The notes beneath the pieces were generated by a model. It searched no databases and was not told the origin of the DNA. It saw only the letters and a program-made list of their open reading frames with translations. The position numbers and the translations under genes were made by a program. 17,451 nt of DNA, taken from NCBI GenBank assembly GCA_012744295.1, contig JAAYIB010000082.1, positions 1 to 17,451 of the forward strand, written 5' to 3'. Below, one piece after another: positions 6,778 to 13,490 of the stretch (the stretch's first letter is position 1; each line of letters begins with the position of its first letter). This stretch comes from Acholeplasmataceae bacterium (lineage in GTDB: Bacteria; Bacillota; Negativicutes; Acidaminococcales; Acidaminococcaceae).

Positions 6778-6808
6778 GTAAAAATCCTCCTCTCGAGTGG
6801 GACCTCTG

Positions 6809-7945
6809 TTATTTGAATGCTTTTTTCATTTCAGCAAGGATTGCATCCGGTGTTGCCGGATCATTGTCATATTTGGCAAAGAGCGTAACCGGAACGGCGC
6901 CTTTGACCACACGTTCGACTTCGAGCACGTACTGGCCGTAATTAAGTTCATGCACCATGATGTGCTTGACTTTGGAGGCGAGCGCCTTGATTTGTTTCTC
7001 AGCGAAAGGCCAGATTGTAATCGGGCGTACAAGGCCGACCTTCATGCCCCCGGCACGTGCCAGGTCGACTGCTTCATAGGCTGCGCGGGCAGCTCCGCCA
7101 TACGCCACGATTGCATATTCGGCGTCTTCCATGGCGTAGTTTTCCACTTCGACGATGTCGTCAAGGTTGTTATAAAGCTTGTCGTGCTGTCTGTTGGTGG
7201 CAGACAGCGTTGCGGCCGGAGTTCCTTTCGGGAAACCTGTCTCGTCATGAACGAGACCTGTTACATGCCAGCGGTAGCCGCTGCCGAACGGAGGCATTGC
7301 CGGAACGAGGGATTCGTCTGTAGCATAGGCCTTGAATTCTTCCGGCGGACAGGTCGGCAGTTTTCTCTCTACTTTCGGAATCTCGTCATAGTTTTCCGGC
7401 AGTTCGATTTTCTCGCGCATATGGCCGATGATTTCATCCATCAGCAGTATGACCGGCACGCGGTATTTTTCGCTCAGGGCATAGGCGCGGAGCGTAAGTT
7501 CAAAGCATTCGGAAACGCTGGCAGGTGTAAGCGCAATCAGCCAGTGGTCGCCATGCGTTCCCCAGCGGGCCTGCATCACGTCACCCTGCGAGGGAGATGT
7601 AGGTTGGCCTGTAGAGGGACCGACACGCTGAACATTGACGATGACGAGGGGAATTTCAGCCATGCAGGCATAGCCTATGAGCTCCTGCTTAAGCGAGAAG
7701 CCGGGTCCGCTGGTGGCGGTCATTACCTTTTTGCCTGTCAGTGCGGCACCGATGATGGCGCCCATGCTGGCAATCTCGTCTTCCATTTGAATAAATTTAC
7801 CGCCGACACGCGGCAGCTGCTCGGCTAATGATTCTGCGACATCGGTAGAGGGGGTAATCGGATATCCGCCAAAAAACTTGACGCCGGCGGCGATTGCTCC
7901 TTCAACTACTGCCTGGTTGCCTTGCAATAGAAGTATCTTAGACAT
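6809..7945 (-). CDS. korA: 2-oxoacid:ferredoxin oxidoreductase, alpha subunit
   Basis: A 378-residue alpha subunit combining the pyrimidine-binding and transketolase-C-like domains. It opens with LLQGNQAVVEGAIAAG and FFGGYPITPSTDVAE (YPITPST, 28-34), then TATSGPGFSLKQE and QRVGPSTGQPTSPSQGD, all standard for KorA/VorB. The GPSTGQPT-SQGD stretch and the separate small ferredoxin subunit are characteristic of the 2-oxoglutarate type (KorDABC), as opposed to pyruvate:ferredoxin oxidoreductase. AAGGAGTG precedes the ATG at 7945, which lies 18 bases after korD. In anaerobes this enzyme supplies succinyl-CoA or, in reverse, 2-oxoglutarate for glutamate synthesis. Direction and exact substrate here are inference. 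Confidence 0.92.
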   Translation of the reverse strand: MSKILLLQGNQAVVEGAIAAGVKFFGGYPITPSTDVAESLAEQLPRVGGKFIQMEDEIASMGAIIGAALTGKKVMTATSGPGFSLKQELIGYACMAEIPLVIVNVQRVGPSTGQPTSPSQGDVMQARWGTHGDHWLIALTPASVSECFELTLRAYALSEKYRVPVILLMDEIIGHMREKIELPENYDEIPKVERKLPTCPPEEFKAYATDESLVPAMPPFGSGYRWHVTGLVHDETGFPKGTPAATLSATNRQHDKLYNNLDDIVEVENYAMEDAEYAIVAYGGAARAAYEAVDLARAGGMKVGLVRPITIWPFAEKQIKALASKVKHIMVHELNYGQYVLEVERVVKGAVPVTLFAKYDNDPATPDAILAEMKKAFK

Positions 7946-7963
7946 TTAGGTTTCACTCCTTTA

Positions 7964-8143
7964 TCATTTTTCGACAAAAATGGCAAAATCAGGGCAATGG
8001 ATTTCACACTGTCCGCATTTTATGCAATCTTTTTCGTTGACGATCATTACCTTCTCTACCTCGCTGACAGCCAGTACCTTTTTGGGGCACAGGGCCACGC
8101 AGATGCCGCAGCCTTTGCAGCGGTTAATATGAATCTTCAGCAT
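7964..8143 (-). CDS. korD: 2x[4Fe-4S] ferredoxin-type delta subunit of the 2-oxoacid oxidoreductase
   Basis: A 59-residue ferredoxin domain with two CxxCxxCxxxC sets (C9, C12, C15, C19 and C40, C43, C46, C50), each followed by Pro. It would carry two [4Fe-4S] clusters and move electrons from KorAB to soluble ferredoxin. The frame stays open to an ATG at 8206, but the internal ATG at 8143 has AGGAGG 7 bases upstream and starts right before the ferredoxin fold, so I chose it. The extra upstream residues would be an AT-rich hydrophobic tail with no family support. This is the first gene of korDABC. Confidence 0.9.
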   Translation of the reverse strand: MLKIHINRCKGCGICVALCPKKVLAVSEVEKVMIVNEKDCIKCGQCEIHCPDFAIFVEK

Positions 8144-8220
8144 AACATTACCTCCTATGAATATTTTTATTGCAAAAAAATAAAATACAGAAAATATTGT
8201 ATACATACTATACCCATTTC

Positions 8221-8249
8221 ATTATACAGCAAATGCGGGGTGGGTAAAA
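8221..8249 (-). promoter_or_regulatory. Candidate promoter of korDABC
   Basis: On the minus strand a perfect TATAAT (8226-8221) is preceded 17 bases upstream by TTTTAC (8249-8244), a weak -35. It lies about 80 bases before korD in the 182-base divergent gap with the TetR gene. A second AT-rich -10-like site occurs near 8196-8212, so the true start is uncertain. A CGGGG/CCCCG inverted repeat (near 8236-8254) overlaps the -35 area. Confidence 0.4.
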
Positions 8250-8264
8250 CCCCGAAAAGAGAAA

Positions 8265-8275
8265 TACTGCCAGTA
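8265..8275. promoter_or_regulatory. Possible TetR operator (TACTG-C-CAGTA)
   Basis: A perfect odd palindrome with 5-base arms lies about 25 bases upstream of the tetR -10, near its -35, and between the two divergent promoters. This is the usual place for an autoregulating TetR repressor site. It is short and occurs once, so chance is a real alternative. Confidence 0.3.
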
Positions 8276-8296
8276 AGTGCCAAAATTTCCTACCAA

Positions 8297-8305
8297 TGCT
8301 ATAAT
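8297..8305 (+). promoter_or_regulatory. Extended -10 promoter of the TetR gene
   Basis: TGC followed by a perfect TATAAT (8300-8305) makes an extended -10. The -35 region near 8277-8282 is poor, which extended -10 promoters tolerate. Start of transcription is expected near 8312, only about 14 bases before the ATG. Confidence 0.6.
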
Positions 8306-8325
8306 GTTAATGTCAGGGGGAGTGT

Positions 8326-9006
8326 ATGGTGTTAATTGATAAGAAACTGCCGAAAAGAGAAAGAATAATGCTGGCCGCTGCGGACGTGTTTGCGCGCAAG
8401 GGGTATCTCCAGGCAACCCTGGACGAGATAATAGAGCTTGCCGATACGGGCAAGGGCACTGTTTACAGCTACTATAAAAACAAGGACAACCTGTTCTATA
8501 CATTGGTTTCGGATAAAAACGAGCAGTTTGTGGAGAAACTCAGGCAAGTGGCGCAAGCGCCTTCTTCGCCCTTTGACAAGCTTGAAGCTTATCTTTGCGA
8601 AATGCTTGAATTTCTAAGACGCAATGACACGCTGTGGCAGGTGCTTTTTTACGAAATGATTGGCGCGAACCGCGGATGGTATTTTATATATGATGAAGAA
8701 ACAGGCGGGGACAAGCTTGTTGTGAAATGGGGTGCGGCGCCGGTGCAGGAAGAAGTTGACAAGGTCAGGCGTTATCTCGAGCTTGTACGCTCAAGCTTCA
8801 GACTGTTGGAAGATATTCTGCAGGAAGGCGTCGACAAGGGCGTTTTTAAAAATGCCGCGGACAGAAGGGGCGTGCATTATGCCGCGCGCCATTTGTACGG
8901 GGGTGTCTCCATGGCGGTCTTTTTAGGCAACGACCGCACCGAGGATTCAGCCTATATCGCCAAAATAATTGCAGACCGTTTTCTCTACGGTTTTGCCAAA
9001 ACCTAA
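8326..9006 (+). CDS. TetR/AcrR-family transcriptional regulator
   Basis: A 226-residue regulator. The N-terminal DNA-binding domain (about 10-58) is typical: RIMLAAADVFARKGYLQATLDEI, then the helix-turn-helix and TGKGTVYSYYKNKDNLFYTL. The rest is a helical ligand/dimer domain with no match I can name; it is rich in aromatic and acidic residues. GGGGGAG precedes the ATG at 8326. It is divergent from korDABC across 182 bases and convergent with metQ. Control of its own gene and of korDABC is the simplest guess from position, but TetR ligand and targets cannot be read from sequence. Confidence 0.9.
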   Translation: MVLIDKKLPKRERIMLAAADVFARKGYLQATLDEIIELADTGKGTVYSYYKNKDNLFYTLVSDKNEQFVEKLRQVAQAPSSPFDKLEAYLCEMLEFLRRNDTLWQVLFYEMIGANRGWYFIYDEETGGDKLVVKWGAAPVQEEVDKVRRYLELVRSSFRLLEDILQEGVDKGVFKNAADRRGVHYAARHLYGGVSMAVFLGNDRTEDSAYIAKIIADRFLYGFAKT

Positions 9007-9018
9007 TCGTAAAAAGGA

Positions 9019-9071
9019 AAACCCCTTTGGGTATAATTCTGGCAATGGACCAGGATTTCTCAAAGGGGTTT
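9019..9071. terminator. Large bidirectional terminator with nested hairpin
   Basis: An outer 11-bp stem (9019-9029 with 9061-9071) encloses a 31-base loop that itself holds a smaller hairpin (9037-9042 with 9050-9055). It separates the convergent tetR and metQ genes. On the minus strand it is followed by TTTTCCTTTTT (from 9020-9010); on the plus strand by a T-rich stretch. Confidence 0.65.
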
Positions 9072-9088
9072 ATCTTATTTCTTGTTTG

Positions 9089-9916
9089 TTATTTGTTTGT
9101 CCAGCCGGTTGTTACCGAGCCCTTGAAGTGTTCGGTGATGAACTTGGCATTTTCTTCGGACTGATAAATCTTGATGAAGGCTTTGACACGCGGGTCATCC
9201 TTCATTTTTTCCTTGGTAACGAGAATGTTGACGAAGGGAGATTCGGCGGATTCGATGAAAATGGAATCCTTTACGGGGTTCATGCCTGTTGCAATGGCGT
9301 AGTTGGTATTGATGACGGCAACGTCAAGGTCTACGAGGCTTCGGGGCATGATTGCTGCGTCAAGTTCTTTGAACTTGAACTTGTGAGGGTTCGCGGTAAT
9401 GTCTTCCAAGGTTGCGCGGACACCGATGCCCTCCTTCAGGGTAATCAGCTTTTGGGCCGCCAGAAGCAATAGTGCCCTGCCGCCGTTGGTGGGGTCGTTC
9501 GGAATGCCGATAGTGGAACCGTCGGGTATCGGCTGGCCTTTCTTAATCTTGTTGGAATAAGCTGCCATCGGGAAGTTGACGGATTTGGCAACCTCAACGA
9601 GGTCATACTTGCGGTCCTTGACGGTATTGTCAAGATAAGGCTTGTGCTGCATGCTGTTCAGGTCAAGCTCGCCTTGGAAGAGCGCCACGTTGGGCTGAAT
9701 GTAGTCGTTGAACTCGACAACGTCAACCGCAAGGCCTTGTTTGGCGGCAAGTTTCTTGACGTTATCGAGGATTTCAGCGTGCGGACCGGCCGTAACGCCG
9801 ACCTTGAAGGGCTTTTCGGTTTTCTTATCCGCGGCCTTCTTGTCACCGCCGCAGCCGCTGACGGCAACAGCTGCCGCAAGGAGCAGGGACGCAATAATTA
9901 AAGATTTCCTTTTCAT
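9089..9916 (-). CDS. metQ: Methionine ABC transporter substrate-binding lipoprotein
   Basis: A 275-residue lipoprotein of the NLPA/MetQ family. The signal peptide (1-21) ends in the lipobox VSGC, with Cys22 as the lipid-attached residue, followed by a charged linker. The mature domain opens FKVGVTAGPHAEILDNVKK and contains YIQPNVALFQGELDLNSMQHKPYLD and IGIPNDPTNGGRALLLL, standard MetQ blocks involved in binding L- or D-methionine. It delivers methionine to the MetNI membrane complex. AGGAGG lies about 8 bases before the ATG at 9916. The SAM riboswitch ahead of metN makes the methionine assignment firm for the whole operon. Confidence 0.94.
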   Translation of the reverse strand: MKRKSLIIASLLLAAAVAVSGCGGDKKAADKKTEKPFKVGVTAGPHAEILDNVKKLAAKQGLAVDVVEFNDYIQPNVALFQGELDLNSMQHKPYLDNTVKDRKYDLVEVAKSVNFPMAAYSNKIKKGQPIPDGSTIGIPNDPTNGGRALLLLAAQKLITLKEGIGVRATLEDITANPHKFKFKELDAAIMPRSLVDLDVAVINTNYAIATGMNPVKDSIFIESAESPFVNILVTKEKMKDDPRVKAFIKIYQSEENAKFITEHFKGSVTTGWTNK

Positions 9917-9927
9917 TTTCCAGCCTC

Positions 9928-10587
9928 CTAAAGTTTGTTCTTATTTAATTTCTTAGAGATAGAGTTGCCCAAGGATTGAACGATTTGGACCTGTGCAATT
10001 AAGACGATGACCGTCGCTATCATGATGTCGACACGAAAACGCTGATAACCGTAACGGATCGCCAGATCGCCGAGACCGCCGCCTCCTAAAGCGCCGGCCA
10101 TGGCCGAGTAGCCTATCAGGCTGATGATGGCGAGCGTGATGCCTAAAACTATGGAGTGCAGAGCTTCAGGCAGCAAGACCTTCGTGATTATTTGCAGGGG
10201 GCTTGCGCCCATTGCCTGAGCCGCCTCGATAACGCCCGGGTCTATTTCAAGCAGTGAAGACTCGATTATGCGGGCTATGAAGGGCGCCGCGGAGATGGTC
10301 AGGGGAACGATGGCAGCGGTTGTGCCGATCGAGGAGCCGACAATCAGGCGTGTGAGAGGAATAATTGCCACCATCAGAATTATGAAGGGAGTCGAACGCG
10401 TTGCATTGACAACGGCTCCCAAAATTGAATTGAGAGGGGCGTTTTCGAGAATATGTCCCTTGCGCGTCACGGTAAGGATGACGCCGAGGGGCAGGCCCAA
10501 AAGGGTGGAGATGATGGTTGCGGCAGCGACCATGTAGCAGGTTTCCCAAAAAGACTTGAGGAGCAGATCTAAAATTTCAAGCGACAT
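9928..10587 (-). CDS. metI: Methionine ABC transporter permease
   Basis: A 219-residue inner-membrane permease with about five membrane helices (roughly 15-40, 53-80, 85-110, 143-170, 185-205). The EAA loop that docks onto the ATPase is clear: EAAQAMGASPLQIITKVLLPEAL (starting at 121). It opens in the MetI manner with WETCYMVAAATIISTLLGLPLG. GGAGGTGATC sits 4 bases before the ATG at 10587, inside the end of metN, and the two genes overlap by 11 bases. The gap to metQ is 11 bases. It forms the channel of MetNIQ. Confidence 0.94.
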   Translation of the reverse strand: MSLEILDLLLKSFWETCYMVAAATIISTLLGLPLGVILTVTRKGHILENAPLNSILGAVVNATRSTPFIILMVAIIPLTRLIVGSSIGTTAAIVPLTISAAPFIARIIESSLLEIDPGVIEAAQAMGASPLQIITKVLLPEALHSIVLGITLAIISLIGYSAMAGALGGGGLGDLAIRYGYQRFRVDIMIATVIVLIAQVQIVQSLGNSISKKLNKNKL

Positions 10588-11614
10588 AGCCGATCACCTC
10601 CATTTTAAGTTTTCTTTCATGCAGATAGGTCAGCGCCGACTTGATGGAGTTGCGGCCGCCGGATACTTCTATCAGCAGGGTGCCGTACGGCGTTTCTTTG
10701 ATGCTGTCGATGTTGCCGTAAAGGATGTTGACGTCGACGTCAAAATTCTTGACCAGGCTGGAAATCAAAGGGTCCCCGGCTGAGGAACCGATGAAAGACA
10801 AACGGAGCAGGAGCTTGCCGCCTTCCATATACTCTTTGCTGATGGTGGCATTCTTAAGGATCGGCGGCAGTTCAACATTGTTGATGCTTTTAATAAAATC
10901 CTTCGTCGTAGGGGTTTTCGGATTCGTGAAAAGCTCGAACATCGTTCCTTCTTCAATTATATACCCGTTTTCAATAACGGCAACGCGGTCGCAAATTTCT
11001 TTTACCACCTGCATCTGGTGGGTAATCATCACAATGGTAAGGTTCATGCGTTTGTTGATGTCCTTCAGCAAGTCGAGGATTGACTTTGTTGTTTGCGGAT
11101 CAAGGGCTGAGGTCGCTTCGTCGCAAAGCAGTACCTTGGGCGAGCTTGCCAGGGCCCTTGCTATGCCGACGCGTTGTTTTTGACCGCCGGACAGCTGCGA
11201 AGGATAATGGTCGCGGCGGTCGACCAGGCCGACCAATTCAAGCAGGGGTTCGACCTTTGAACGGATGTCTTCGGAGGAAAGGCCCTGTATCTCAAGCGGA
11301 AAGGCGATGTTTTGATAAACGGTGCGCGAAGCCAGCAGGTTGAAATGCTGAAAAATCATGCCGATGCTTTGGCGGGCCTTTCTCAGTTCCGACTCGTTCA
11401 TGGCGGTAAGGTCCTTGCCGTCGACGATGACGCGGCCGCCTGTCGGTACTTCCAGCATGTTGATGCAGCGGATCAGCGTGCTTTTACCGGCGCCGCTTTG
11501 CCCGATTACGCCGAAGATTTCTCCGGCATTGATGTTCAGGTTGGTTTTATTCAGGGCGTGAATGTCGCCTGCTTTGCCATAATAGGTTTTTTCGACGTTT
11601 TGCAGCTCAATCAT
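10577..11614 (-). CDS. metN: Methionine ABC transporter ATP-binding protein with NIL domain
   Basis: A 345-residue ATPase. Walker A GQSGAGKST (38-46), signature LSGGQKQR (141-148), Walker B VLLCDEATSALD (161-172) and the switch His199 are all present. The C-terminal part (about 265-345) is a NIL domain, which in MetN binds methionine and blocks transport when the cell is full (trans-inhibition). The frame is open to an ATG at 11680, but I chose 11614: it begins MIELQNVEKTY as in relatives and has AGAGGT in front, while the upstream extension would run through the riboswitch terminator. It is the first gene of metNIQ. Confidence 0.94.
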   Translation of the reverse strand: MIELQNVEKTYYGKAGDIHALNKTNLNINAGEIFGVIGQSGAGKSTLIRCINMLEVPTGGRVIVDGKDLTAMNESELRKARQSIGMIFQHFNLLASRTVYQNIAFPLEIQGLSSEDIRSKVEPLLELVGLVDRRDHYPSQLSGGQKQRVGIARALASSPKVLLCDEATSALDPQTTKSILDLLKDINKRMNLTIVMITHQMQVVKEICDRVAVIENGYIIEEGTMFELFTNPKTPTTKDFIKSINNVELPPILKNATISKEYMEGGKLLLRLSFIGSSAGDPLISSLVKNFDVDVNILYGNIDSIKETPYGTLLIEVSGGRNSIKSALTYLHERKLKMEVIGYVA

Positions 11615-11640
11615 GGTGTTACCTCTTTCCCGGCTGGTTA

Positions 11641-11671
11641 AATAAAAAAGCCTCTTCTTGCAGAAGAGGCT
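11641..11671 (-). terminator. SAM-riboswitch terminator before metN
   Basis: A perfect 10-bp stem (11649-11658 with 11662-11671) is followed on the minus strand by a T-run (11648-11641). It lies 27 bases before the metN ATG. The 3' side of the aptamer's closing helix (AAGCC, near 11693-11697) could pair with GGCTT at the end of this stem as an anti-terminator. Confidence 0.88.
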
Positions 11672-11694
11672 CGTAAGCATTGACTTTGTACGGC

Positions 11695-11793
11695 TTCATC
11701 TGTCAGGATCCTTCCTGAAGGAATTGGCACCGTTCACTCAGGTGATGGTTGCCGTAGCGTCATTGGGCCATTCCCTCGACTACTCGTGATGAA
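11695..11793 (-). ncRNA. SAM-I (S-box) riboswitch
   Basis: On the minus strand the S-box core appears in order: GAGGGAATGGCCC, then ATGACGCTACGGCAACC, then GGTGCCAATTCCTTC. A P1 helix can form from TTCATC (11793-11788) and GATGAA (11700-11695). With SAM bound, P1 is held closed and the downstream terminator forms, stopping metNIQ expression. This element, its promoter and the promoter of the next gene account for the 334-base gap 11615-11948. Confidence 0.94.
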
Positions 11794-11814
11794 TTCTTGT
11801 TAAGTTATGGAATA

Positions 11815-11843
11815 ATGATACACGCAGACAAAAGGCTTGTCAA
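11815..11843 (-). promoter_or_regulatory. Promoter of the SAM riboswitch-metNIQ operon
   Basis: On the minus strand a perfect TTGACA (11843-11838) and TATCAT (11820-11815) are separated by 17 bases. Transcription would start near 11808, just ahead of the S-box aptamer. Confidence 0.8.
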
Positions 11844-11859
11844 GAGGATATAAAAAAAC

Positions 11860-11889
11860 TTGCAATTTCACACAATAAAGTGCTAAAGT
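11860..11889 (+). promoter_or_regulatory. Promoter of the yerC-type gene and hisZ
   Basis: TTGCAA (11860-11865) and TAAAGT (11884-11889) are 18 bases apart, with TGC just before the -10 (extended -10). A leader of about 50 bases would precede the ATG at 11949. The 27-base stretch 11880-11906 resembles the hisG promoter region. Confidence 0.5.
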
Positions 11890-11948
11890 ATTAAATAAGA
11901 AATGCAGGGTTGGATGGAAATTATTAAAATGGAAAAGGATGGTGCGTC

Positions 11949-12245
11949 ATGAGCATTGCCAATAAACTGAAGGATGATTTGACTGACCAATTATTCAAGG
12001 CGATTTTGTCGCTGCGTACAGAAGAGGATTGCTACCGTTTCTTCGAGGATGTCTGTACCGTAAGCGAAATCAAGGCCATGGCCCAAAGGCTGGAAGTAGC
12101 AAGGATGCTTGACGAAGGCTGTATTTATGATGAAATTGTCGAAAAAACAGGGGCGAGCACGGCTACGATTTCACGGGTCAAGCGCTGCCTGATATATGGC
12201 GCCGATGGCTACCGCGGTGTTTTACCATCATTAAAAAGGAGTTAG
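11949..12245 (+). CDS. YerC/YecD-family TrpR-related DNA-binding protein
   Basis: A 98-residue all-helical protein of the YerC/YecD family, related to the tryptophan repressor TrpR. The C-terminal half holds the helix-turn-helix: SEIKAMAQRLEVARMLDEG (39-57) then IVEKTGASTATISRVKRCL (63-81). TrpR-type proteins bind DNA as dimers; the ligand of this family is not established to my knowledge. AAAAGGA lies upstream of the ATG at 11949. The stop is 3 bases before the hisZ start, and the hisZ ribosome binding site sits in its last codons, so it is probably co-translated with hisZ. That placement makes it a candidate regulator of histidine synthesis. This role is inference. Confidence 0.88.
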   Translation: MSIANKLKDDLTDQLFKAILSLRTEEDCYRFFEDVCTVSEIKAMAQRLEVARMLDEGCIYDEIVEKTGASTATISRVKRCLIYGADGYRGVLPSLKRS

Positions 12246-12248
12246 GCA

Positions 12249-13424
12249 ATGGTAAAGAAAAAATTTCTGCAGATTCCATATGGAACAAAGGACATTCTGC
12301 CGGGAGAAGCGCGTGCAAAAAGGGAGATAGAGACCGGAATTATAAATAACTTCGCCGTCTGGGGCTATGACGAAGTTGCCACGCCGACCTTTGAATATCT
12401 CGAAATCTTTTCCGACGAAGGGGCCGGTCTTTTGGCTGAAAGCTTCAAATTTTTCGATCGCAGCAACCAGGCACTCATACTGCGCAGCGACATGACGAAG
12501 CCCATAGCCAGGATGGTCGCGACGAGGCTTGACGACGGCAGGCTCAACAGAATTTCCTATCTCGCGAATATTTTTCGTTACGAGGAGGCGCAGGCGGGCA
12601 GACAATGCGAGTTCAGTCAGGCCGGCATCGAACTGATGGGTGCGGCGGAGCCTGCGGCTGACGCCGAGGTTCTGGCCCTGGCTGTTTCGTCGCTGCAGGT
12701 TGCAGGGTTGCAGGATTTTACCGTGAGCCTCGGTCACAGCGATTTCATTGCGGGCCTGTTGGAGGAGGCCGGGCTTAACGCAGCGCAGGCGGAGGATTTG
12801 AAGGACATAGTCCTTTCACACAATATGGTCGGACTGGAAACGCTGCTTTCCACTCTTGACATAAAAAGCGACCTGCAGGCGCTTTTTCGCCGTCTGCTTC
12901 TTTTGCACGGCGACCTTGGCATGCTGCGGGAACTGAAGAAAACCGTGGGTAATGACAAGAGCAGGATGGCTCTTGAAAATCTGGAGGAAATTTATGCGCT
13001 CGCCGAAGAGTACGGGGTTGCAGGTTTCATTAGCTTTGACCTTGGCCTCATCCGCAATTTTGATTACTATACCGGCATGGTCTTTGAAGTCTATACGCCC
13101 GGAATGGGATTTCCGATCTGCGGCGGCGGCAGGTACGATAAAATGATGGAGGCGTTTGGCAAATCTTGTCCGGCTACAGGGTTTGCGGCGGGCATAGACC
13201 GCATTATGCTTGTCCTGGCAAGAAGGGACAAGCTGCAGACGCAAACCGAGTGGGATTATTACGTCGCCTGGCGCGAGGGCAGGCTGCCGCAGGCTATTGT
13301 CAGGGTCATGGAGCTGCGTGCAGCTGGGAAAAAAACCAAGCTGGCGGTGAGACCGTCAGACGCAGAAGCCGCGGAAAAGGAAAGAGAGCGGAATTTCTGT
13401 CGCAAGCTTGTTTTTATTGAGTAA
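12249..13424 (+). CDS. hisZ: ATP phosphoribosyltransferase regulatory subunit
   Basis: A 391-residue HisZ, a paralog of histidyl-tRNA synthetase lacking tRNA charging. It opens IPYGTKDILPGEARAKREIE and has the class II synthetase-like motifs LILRSDMTKPIARM, RISYLANIFRYEEAQAGRQCEFSQ (residues ~98-121), FDYYTGMVFEVYTPG and CGGGRYDKMMEAFG, then ATGFAAGIDRIML. HisZ joins the short HisG to form the active octamer for the first step of histidine synthesis and carries the histidine feedback site. AAAAGGAG, overlapping the end of the preceding gene, is its ribosome binding site. A 66-base gap with its own promoter separates it from hisG. Confidence 0.93.
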   Translation: MVKKKFLQIPYGTKDILPGEARAKREIETGIINNFAVWGYDEVATPTFEYLEIFSDEGAGLLAESFKFFDRSNQALILRSDMTKPIARMVATRLDDGRLNRISYLANIFRYEEAQAGRQCEFSQAGIELMGAAEPAADAEVLALAVSSLQVAGLQDFTVSLGHSDFIAGLLEEAGLNAAQAEDLKDIVLSHNMVGLETLLSTLDIKSDLQALFRRLLLLHGDLGMLRELKKTVGNDKSRMALENLEEIYALAEEYGVAGFISFDLGLIRNFDYYTGMVFEVYTPGMGFPICGGGRYDKMMEAFGKSCPATGFAAGIDRIMLVLARRDKLQTQTEWDYYVAWREGRLPQAIVRVMELRAAGKKTKLAVRPSDAEAAEKERERNFCRKLVFIE

Positions 13425-13428
13425 AGGT

Positions 13429-13457
13429 TTGACATATTTCGATTGCCGTGCTAATAT
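13429..13457 (+). promoter_or_regulatory. Internal promoter before hisG
   Basis: A perfect TTGACA (13429-13434), a 17-base spacer and TAATAT (13452-13457) with an upstream TGC (13449-13451) form a strong extended -10 promoter right after the hisZ stop. Transcription would start near 13464, leaving a leader of under 30 bases, too short for an attenuator or T-box. Confidence 0.75.
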
Positions 13458-13490
13458 GTTAATACTTTAATGCAATAAAGGAGCATGGAT

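Noticed and set aside
6797..7828. A 343-codon open frame on the plus strand opposite korA
   Set aside because: It is Cys/His/Arg-rich without family motifs, has no clear ribosome binding site, and lies entirely antisense to a gene with strong KorA motifs. High third-position GC in korA keeps the opposite frame open.
11641..11680. metN start at 11680, giving a 22-residue longer protein
   Set aside because: The extension would be read across the riboswitch terminator and lacks family similarity; 11614 has a proper ribosome binding site.
12231..12737. A 168-codon minus-strand frame opposite hisZ
   Set aside because: Antisense shadow with no homology that I can see; hisZ motifs are unambiguous.
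13425..13490. Possible T-box or his leader peptide before hisG
   Set aside because: The predicted transcript leader is under 30 bases and has no run of His codons or T-box sequence.
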